Shown one piece after another: positions 1-6,280 of a DNA stretch of 6,280 nucleotides. Below the pieces are notes generated by a model that saw only the letters and a program-made list of their open reading frames with translations, ran no database searches and was not told the DNA's origin. Numbering within the stretch: position 1 is the stretch's first letter; each line of letters starts with the position of its first letter. Origin of the DNA: Paracoccaceae bacterium (GTDB lineage Bacteria > Pseudomonadota > Alphaproteobacteria > Rhodobacterales > Rhodobacteraceae); NCBI GenBank assembly GCA_007128865.1, contig SKWP01000491.1:1-6280 (forward strand), read 5' to 3'. The position numbers were made by a program, and so were the translations under genes.

Positions 1-110
1 CCGATCCCGCGCGAGGCGCCGGTCACCAGGGCCACGCGGCCGGAAAGCCCGAACAGTTCGGCCGGGGTGCGCGGCAGAGCGTCGGGGCCATGTTCGGCAT
101 CATCGCTCAT
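1..110 (-). CDS. Short-chain dehydrogenase/reductase (SDR), N-terminal start only
   Basis: The last gene begins at ATG 110 and leaves the window by the left edge. Only 37 residues are visible (the last, a GG-initial codon cut by the edge, must be Gly). They read as a short polar leader, then LFGLSGRVALVTGASRGIG (19-37), the first beta strand and the TGxxxGxG dinucleotide-binding loop (30-37) of classical SDR enzymes, which use NAD(H) or NADP(H). The catalytic Ser-Tyr-Lys residues lie outside. SDRs of this start include gluconate 5-dehydrogenase-like and 3-oxoacyl-ACP reductase-like proteins, so the substrate is open. The start follows the permease stop by 19 nt with a purine-rich ribosome site, so it is probably in the same transcript. 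It could oxidise or reduce a hydroxyl or keto group of the imported compound; that is inference from position only. Confidence 0.85.
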   Translation of the reverse strand, partial: MSDDAEHGPDALPRTPAELFGLSGRVALVTGASRGI

Positions 111-118
111 CCCGCCGG

Positions 119-127
119 CCCCTTCCT
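119..127 (-). promoter_or_regulatory. Shine-Dalgarno region of the dehydrogenase gene
   Basis: On the minus strand the purine run AGGAAGGGG lies 8 nt before ATG 110, within the 19-nt gap after the permease stop. It supports ATG 110 as a genuine start. Confidence 0.65.
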
Positions 128-129
128 GT

Positions 130-1077
130 TCAGTTGTATTCGATCCGCGGGTCTGCGTAGGCGTAGAGGACGTCGACAACGAGGTTGACCAGCACATAAA
201 GCACCAGGATCACCACGATGCAGCCCTGGATCAGCGGATAGTCGCGCTGGCTGATCGCGTTGATCAGCAGCCGTGCGATACCGGGATAGGTAAATACCGC
301 CTCGGTCACCACCGCGCCGCCGATGAAATTCGTCAGTGACAGCCCGACGATGGTGATGAAGGGCAAAAGCGCGTTGCGCAGCACATGAACGGTCAGGATC
401 TGCCGTTCCGGCAGCCCCTTGGCCCGCGCGGTGCGCACATAGTCGGACCGCAATTCGCTGACCAGCGAGGCCCGAAGGAAGCGCGCGAAGATGCCCGAGA
501 CATAAACCCCCAGCGTCACCGCCGGCAGGGCAAGGTTGCGCAATGCGCCCACCGGGTTGTCCCAGAACGGGATATGCGCCGAGGCCGAGGGCAGCCAACG
601 CAGATGCACCGCAAACAGCAGGATCAGCAGGATGCCCAGCCAGAAGGTCGGCACCCCGAGCGCCAGTGCATTCCAGGCACTCAGGCTGCGGTCGATCCAG
701 CTGTTCGGATACATGGCCGAGAGGATCGCAACCGGCACCCCCACCGCCAGCGATACGACAGTGGCCGCCGCCGCAAGCTGGAACGATGCCGGCAGCCGTT
801 GTGCGATCAGCTCCATGACCGGCCGCCGGCTGTGGATGGACTGCCCGAAATCGCCCTGCAAGGCCCGCAACAGCCAGTCGAGGTACTGCACGTAAATCGG
901 CCGGTCCAGGCCCAGCTGGGCGCGTACCGCCGCCACCTGTTCGGGCGTGGCGTTTTCGCCCACCATCATGCCGATGGGCCCGCCCGGCACCGCATAAATC
1001 ATGCCCCAGATCGCGATCGACGCCAGAAACAGGACCGGAATCAACTGGGCAAGGCGGCGCAGGATATAGCCGATCAT
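130..1077 (-). CDS. ABC transporter permease, DppB/OppB type
   Basis: This is the second inner-membrane permease, 315 residues, the usual size for DppB. It opens with the family start MIGYILRRLAQLIPVLF, whose first membrane segment runs to about residue 29, followed by the periplasmic stretch with LGLDRPIYVQYLDWL (55-69) and GDFGQSI (75-81). Later membrane segments lie at about 99-121, 137-157, 182-203, 238-258 and 284-304. The coupling (EAA) loop is YVRTARAKG with VLRNALLP (213-239), facing an ATPase half. The C-terminus ends in YAYADPRIEYN, matching the usual DppB ending (Y-x-x-x-DPRI). The ATG overlaps the previous stop as ATGA, indicating translational coupling so that the two permeases are made in equal amounts. 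With its partner it forms the channel; substrate choice depends mainly on the binding protein. No missing motif or frameshift was seen. Confidence 0.95.
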   Translation of the reverse strand: MIGYILRRLAQLIPVLFLASIAIWGMIYAVPGGPIGMMVGENATPEQVAAVRAQLGLDRPIYVQYLDWLLRALQGDFGQSIHSRRPVMELIAQRLPASFQLAAAATVVSLAVGVPVAILSAMYPNSWIDRSLSAWNALALGVPTFWLGILLILLFAVHLRWLPSASAHIPFWDNPVGALRNLALPAVTLGVYVSGIFARFLRASLVSELRSDYVRTARAKGLPERQILTVHVLRNALLPFITIVGLSLTNFIGGAVVTEAVFTYPGIARLLINAISQRDYPLIQGCIVVILVLYVLVNLVVDVLYAYADPRIEYN

Positions 1078-1960
1078 CGCCCGCCCTCCTCCTTGGCGGC
1101 TGCCAGCCCGGCGCCGCTGTCGTGGCGGTCCTCCAGCACCCGCGCCAGCGCCCGACCGAGCGTGTCGAAGGCAAGGATCGTCAGCGTCAGCGCCACCCCC
1201 GGAAGGATCGCGTAATGCGGCGCCTCGTGCAGATAGTTCTTTCCGGTACGCAGCATCTCGCCCCAGCTGGGCGTCGGTGGCGGCACGCCGATACCCAGAA
1301 ACGCCAGCGCCGCTTCCAGCAGGATCGCCAGCGATGCCAGCACGATCGCCTGCACCAGGATCGGGCTCCAGGCGTTCGGCAGCACGGTGCGGAACATCGC
1401 GTATTGCGACGATGCCCCGAAGGCCTCGACCGCGGTGACGAAATCGCGTGACCGCAGCGAAAGCACCTGTGCGCGGGTGATGCGGGCAAAGTTGGGAATG
1501 CCGGTTATCCCCACCGCCACCAGCGCCGCCATCTGGCTGCGCCCCAGAACCGCGATGATTGCCATGGCAAACAGGATCCCCGGCAGCGCCAGCAGCACAT
1601 CGACCATCCGCATCAGCACAGCATCGCGCCAGCCCCCGTAATAGCCCGCAATCAGCCCCATCGGGATGCCGATGCAGGCGGCAATGGCGACCGCGCCGCC
1701 GGCGGTCTGCAACGAGGTGCGCGCGCCATAGATCACCCGTGCAAGGATGTCGCGGCCCAGTTCGTCGGTGCCGAACCAGTTCGAGGCCGAAGGCGCCTCG
1801 AGCGCATGCAGGATGTTCTGGCGCATCGGCTCGATGGGCAGCAGGCCGGCGCCGGCCGCCATCGCCACCAGGATTGAAAGAAAACCGAGGCTAACCAGCG
1901 CGCCGCGGTCGCGCAGCAGGGCGCGCAATGCAAGCAGCGAACGGCGCGGGGCTTTTCTGC

Positions 1961-1964
<4 letters not shown>
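1074..1964 (-). CDS. ABC transporter permease, DppC/OppC type
   Basis: This is one of the two inner-membrane permeases of the importer, 296 residues, a normal length for DppC. After a basic cytoplasmic start there is a first membrane segment at about 22-43, then the DppC/OppC hallmark NWFGTDELGRDILARVIYGA (62-81), where DppC-type N-terminal domains join the core. Further membrane segments lie at about 88-108, 122-140, 145-158, 203-224 and 251-267. The cytoplasmic coupling (EAA) loop is FVTAVEAFGA followed by FRTVLPN (175-197), which should contact one ATPase half. The segment FLGIGVPPPTPSWGEML (222-238) is also typical. The chosen ATG overlaps the ATPase stop (ATGA) and has AAGGAGG 7 nt upstream; an earlier in-frame start at 2084 would overlap the ATPase gene by over 120 nt with a non-membrane Arg-rich leader. 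The stop overlaps the next gene by ATGA. Confidence 0.95.
1088..1094 (-). promoter_or_regulatory. Shine-Dalgarno site of the DppB-type permease gene
   Basis: On the minus strand AAGGAGG lies 10 nt before ATG 1077, followed directly by AGGG. The same bases encode the KEEGG tail of the upstream permease, so the ribosome site is wholly inside that gene. Confidence 0.8.
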
Positions 1965-4008
<2,044 letters not shown>

Positions 4009-4012
<4 letters not shown>

Positions 4013-4050
4013 CGGTGAACCTCGCGACAGGGACGCCCGGCCATGGTCAT
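4009..4050 (-). CDS. Possible 13-codon minicistron bridging two genes
   Basis: A tiny reading frame, MTMAGRPCREVHR, fills the whole gap between the binding-protein and ATPase genes. Its ATG shares one base with the binding-protein stop (TGATG), and its TGA overlaps the ATPase start as ATGA, the same junction type used by the two permease genes. A second in-frame ATG is at 4044. No good Shine-Dalgarno precedes it, so it would depend on ribosomes that have just finished the binding protein. It may act only to couple translation, or it may be chance in a 37-nt gap. No product function is claimed. Confidence 0.2.
4020..4023 (-). promoter_or_regulatory. Weak Shine-Dalgarno site of the ATPase gene
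   Basis: On the minus strand GAGG lies 7 nt before ATG 4012. It is clearly weaker than the AAGGAGG sites before the two permease genes, which fits a step-down from the abundant binding protein to the ATPase or a need for translational coupling. Confidence 0.5.
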
Positions 4051-5591
4051 CAGCGCACGCTCAGCCCGCGTGCGACAAGCAGGTTGTCCATGTCGAGGAT
4101 GAAGCCCTCGACATTGGGCGCGGCCACGATCAGCCCGGTCTCGTAGCTGTTGGTCGCGATACCGAAGGCTTCCTCGACCATCACCCGGTTGAGGTTGTCA
4201 TAGGCGGCCTGCACCTCTTCCGGGGTGCCGATGGTGGTGTCGACGCGGGCGATCGCGTCGACATAGCGCGGATGCGGATGCGGTTCGCCGAAGACCGGGT
4301 TGTTGGCGGTGCGGTAGATGCTGTTGGTTGCCAGACGCGACGGGAATTTCTGCACGTTCCCGACGCCGCCGAACACCGCATGAAAATCGCCGGAGAGCAG
4401 CGCATCAATGAATTCGGCGCCCTGACGGATGTCGAGATCGATGTTGATGCCGGCCTCGGCCAGCGACCCCTGCACCACCTGGCTGATGGCCGTTGACGCC
4501 TCGTCACTGCCGTTCACCAGCAAGCGCCAGTCCGACATCGCCGCCGCTGAAAGGCCCGAAGCCGCCAGCATTTCCTGCGCCTTGGCGATGTCATAGGCGA
4601 ATTCCTCGTTGAAGGACGGGTCCGCCGCCGGGCTGGCCGGTGCCCAGGGAAGCGCGGTGACTTCGCCAAGGTCCGCATAGCCCACCCGCAGGATGCCCGC
4701 GCGGTTCATCAGGAAATTGAAGGCCTGCCGGAACTCCGAGTTGTCGAAGGGTGCACGCGTTGTGTTGATGCGGAACACCTGCACCAGCTTGCCGGGGCCG
4801 GCAATCACCTGAAAACCGGCGTTGCCAAGCCGCACCGCGGTGCGGGACTGGCCCATGTAGGTCAGGTCGACCGCACCCGATTCCAGCGCCGCCGCCGCCG
4901 AGGCATCATCGCTGAAGATGGTGAACTCGACTTCGGCCATCTTCGGCTCACCCTCGCGCCAGTAGTTCGGGTTGGCTTCCAGCACCACCCGCTGCCCGAC
5001 AAGGCGTTCCTTCAGAACATAGGCGCCGGTGCCGGCAGGAATTGTATCGATGGTTTCGATGCCGGCGGCCTCGAGCGGCAGGGTGAACTGCAGCAGATCG
5101 AGGATCTGGCGGTCGGGGACCGGATTGTTGAAGTTCAGCGTGATGCTGTGGGGGCCGTTGACCTCCCAGTCGCGCACGATGCCCATGGTGGCATAGACGT
5201 TGCGGCCCAGTGTCGGGTCGGCCGCCTTGGCCCAGGTCGCGGCGACATCCTCGGCGGTAAAGGCCGAACCGGTGGCGCCAAAGGTCACGTCGTCGCGCAG
5301 CGTGACGGTGACCGAGGTGTTGCCATCGCCGATCTCCCAGCCGGTGGCGAGGCTGGGCACGGCCTGCCCGTCCTCGGTATACTCGATCAGGCTGTCATAC
5401 AGGTTCTTGATCAGGAAGAAGTTGACCGTCGAGAACTGCATCGGGTCGAAATTGGTCATGTCGTTCAGCACCGCCACCCGCAGTGTGCCCGACTGGGCTT
5501 CGGCCCGCTGCACATCGGCTGCGAAGATCATGGCCGCCGCCGCAGCGGCCAGCCCGAGCGGCCGGGCCCATCCGAATAGTCGCTGTCTCAT
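4050..5591 (-). CDS. ABC transporter substrate-binding protein, family 5 (peptide/nickel type)
   Basis: This is the periplasmic receptor of the importer encoded just downstream. It is 513 residues, the usual size for the SBP_bac_5 family. A Sec signal peptide covers about residues 1-32: basic start MRQRLFGWAR, an Ala-rich core at 12-25, and likely cleavage after AEA (30-32). There is no lipobox cysteine, so it should be soluble in the periplasm. Family marks are LYDSLIEYTEDGQAVPSLA (64-82), the FTAEDV motif (111-116), GTGAYVLKE (187-195) and ANPNYWREG (206-214). I start it at ATG 5591 because of the AGGAG upstream and because the signal peptide then begins normally; GTG at 5633 would add 14 residues. 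The family binds di- and oligopeptides, nickel, heme, opines, glutathione and sugars, so the ligand cannot be read from the sequence. The gene lies 38 nt after the M81 gene and 37 nt before the ATPase gene. Confidence 0.95.
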   Translation of the reverse strand: MRQRLFGWARPLGLAAAAAAMIFAADVQRAEAQSGTLRVAVLNDMTNFDPMQFSTVNFFLIKNLYDSLIEYTEDGQAVPSLATGWEIGDGNTSVTVTLRDDVTFGATGSAFTAEDVAATWAKAADPTLGRNVYATMGIVRDWEVNGPHSITLNFNNPVPDRQILDLLQFTLPLEAAGIETIDTIPAGTGAYVLKERLVGQRVVLEANPNYWREGEPKMAEVEFTIFSDDASAAAALESGAVDLTYMGQSRTAVRLGNAGFQVIAGPGKLVQVFRINTTRAPFDNSEFRQAFNFLMNRAGILRVGYADLGEVTALPWAPASPAADPSFNEEFAYDIAKAQEMLAASGLSAAAMSDWRLLVNGSDEASTAISQVVQGSLAEAGINIDLDIRQGAEFIDALLSGDFHAVFGGVGNVQKFPSRLATNSIYRTANNPVFGEPHPHPRYVDAIARVDTTIGTPEEVQAAYDNLNRVMVEEAFGIATNSYETGLIVAAPNVEGFILDMDNLLVARGLSVR

Positions 5592-5599
5592 GTCTTTCT

Positions 5600-5604
5600 C
5601 TCCT
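5600..5604 (-). promoter_or_regulatory. Shine-Dalgarno site deciding the binding-protein start
   Basis: On the minus strand AGGAG lies 8 nt before the ATG at 5591. This favours that ATG over an in-frame GTG at 5633-5631, which has only a weak AGG-containing stretch before it. Confidence 0.8.
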
Positions 5605-5629
5605 GTTGCAGGGGGCTTTTTCTTTGGAC

Positions 5630-6280
5630 TCACCGCGCCTGTGCCTGCCCCTCCCAGGCGTGGCGATCGGCAATGGTGTCAAGCGGGTAGACCGGCCGCG
5701 GCTGCCGTGTCCACGGCAGGGCATGGAGGTTGGACTGACCGGGTCCGGGGCTGTCGACCCGGATCACCTCGGCCGTAAGCGGCGTGAAATACTGGAAATT
5801 GGACGCGGTCTTGAGAACCGCGATCTTGTAGGGCGCCAGATCAACCCCGCAGGCTGCATAGGCAGACGGCACATTGCCCGCCACACCGCGCAATTCGGTG
5901 ACCAGCAGCGTCGCCGGCCCCACATCGAAGACCGCCACGCGCCCCATGTCGACAGTCCCACGGTCATCCATGCGCGCCTTCACACCGTCGGGAAAGGCCC
6001 GGCGCACCCGCCCCGTCACCGTGAGCGGGCGGAAAAAGGGCGTCTGGTCGCCGCCCACCGGCAACGTCACCTCGGCGCCTTCGCCGGCCTCCACGAGCCG
6101 CGCCACCGTGCCCGGGGATATCAGCGGGATCACCGCAGGCGACCGGATGCCAAGCCGCAGCATCGCTTCGAGGATGTGGTTGCTGTCGCCGGCCGCGCCG
6201 CCAAAGACGGTATCGCCGGTGTCGGACAGGCAGATCATGCCCTTCGGCGCGGCCTCGGCCCGGCGCAGGGCCTCATCGAC
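5630..6280 (-). CDS. M81 (MlrC-type) metallopeptidase-like protein, C-terminal part
   Basis: This is the C-terminal part of a protein of the M81/MlrC family, named after the microcystin-degradation protein MlrC. The frame is open from the right edge, giving 216 visible residues before TGA at 5632-5630; the start lies outside the window. An ATG at 6238 is internal, because the frame continues upstream of it without a stop. The visible part matches the MlrC C-terminal domain: the glycine/aspartate-rich signature SDTGDTVFGGAAGDSN at visible residues 19-34, then the VTGRVRRAF strand and a terminal LPWTRQPRPVYPLD-like segment. Family members are usually near 500 residues, so over half, including the N-terminal domain expected to hold the metal ligands, is not visible. 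Activity cannot be judged from here. The signature has Asp-Thr (DT) where many relatives have Asp-Asn. The gene ends 38 nt before the binding-protein gene and is probably co-transcribed with it. Family assignment is confident; hydrolysis of a transported peptide or amide is inference. Confidence 0.85.
   Translation of the reverse strand, partial: VDEALRRAEAAPKGMICLSDTGDTVFGGAAGDSNHILEAMLRLGIRSPAVIPLISPGTVARLVEAGEGAEVTLPVGGDQTPFFRPLTVTGRVRRAFPDGVKARMDDRGTVDMGRVAVFDVGPATLLVTELRGVAGNVPSAYAACGVDLAPYKIAVLKTASNFQYFTPLTAEVIRVDSPGPGQSNLHALPWTRQPRPVYPLDTIADRHAWEGQAQAR

Noticed and set aside
107..1174. A 355-codon minus-strand frame overlapping the DppB-type permease
   Set aside because: It is a shifted-frame shadow of the permease gene, with Arg/Gly/Ala-rich translation and no family motif, while the permease frame matches its family from end to end.
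385..1215. A 276-codon plus-strand open frame opposite the DppB-type permease
   Set aside because: Arg/Gln/His-rich translation without domains, fully antisense to a well-supported gene; explained by GC-rich codon bias.
4030..4038. GGG-CGT-CCC inverted repeat in the gap after the binding-protein gene, considered as a stabilising or attenuating hairpin
   Set aside because: A 3-bp stem without a U-run is not a terminator, and no longer pairing was found in the 37-nt gap.
4884..4901. Short run of GCC triplets within the binding-protein gene
   Set aside because: It encodes an ordinary Ala-rich helix (residues 230-236) and is expected in GC-rich coding DNA; not a meaningful repeat.
5600..5615. 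Small inverted repeat CCTG-CAA-CAGG overlapping the ribosome site of the binding-protein gene
   Set aside because: The stem is only 4 bp with a 3-nt loop and no flanking extension, so it is too weak to claim as a regulatory hairpin.
5592..5629. Promoter for the binding-protein gene in the 38-nt gap
   Set aside because: The gap holds an A-rich stretch and the ribosome site but no recognisable -35/-10 pair, and there is little room; read-through from upstream is simpler.
4050..5778. Several plus-strand open frames opposite the binding-protein gene (for example 5148-5579 and 5200-5778)
   Set aside because: All are antisense to a gene with a clear signal peptide and family motifs, and none shows a coherent domain or a ribosome site that stands out.

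Overview
The window is a compact, GC-rich (by eye in the mid-60s percent, not computed) stretch of bacterial chromosome with every gene on the minus strand, so transcription runs from the right edge to the left. Base composition, the Ala-rich signal peptide, GC-rich third codon positions and a fused double-ATPase importer suggest an alphaproteobacterium. Rhodobacterales is my best guess. This is judged from style, not from a marker gene.

In order of transcription: (1) the C-terminal 216 residues of an M81/MlrC-family metallopeptidase-like protein, entering from the right edge and ending at 5630; (2) a family 5 periplasmic substrate-binding protein with a Sec signal peptide (5591-4050); (3) one 683-residue protein carrying two complete DppD/DppF-type ATPase halves (4012-1961); (4) a DppC/OppC-type permease (1964-1074); (5) a DppB/OppB-type permease (1077-130); (6) the first 37 residues of a short-chain dehydrogenase/reductase starting at 110 and leaving by the left edge.

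Genes 2-5 form a complete peptide/nickel-family (PepT) ABC importer: one binding protein, two different permeases and both nucleotide-binding domains on one chain. Gaps are 38, 37, -4, -4 and 19 nt, and most starts have clear Shine-Dalgarno sequences, so the six genes look like part of one operon. The peptidase-like gene before and the dehydrogenase after suggest an uptake-and-catabolism cassette for a peptide-like or other small amide compound; the substrate cannot be read from the sequence.

No promoter, terminator, RNA gene, mobile element, CRISPR array or long repeat was seen, and there is no gene-free stretch longer than about 40 bases. Nothing here requires a previously undescribed system. 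The points most worth a second look are the duplicated four-cysteine motif in the fused ATPase, a 13-codon minicistron that exactly bridges the binding-protein and ATPase genes, and the operon context itself.
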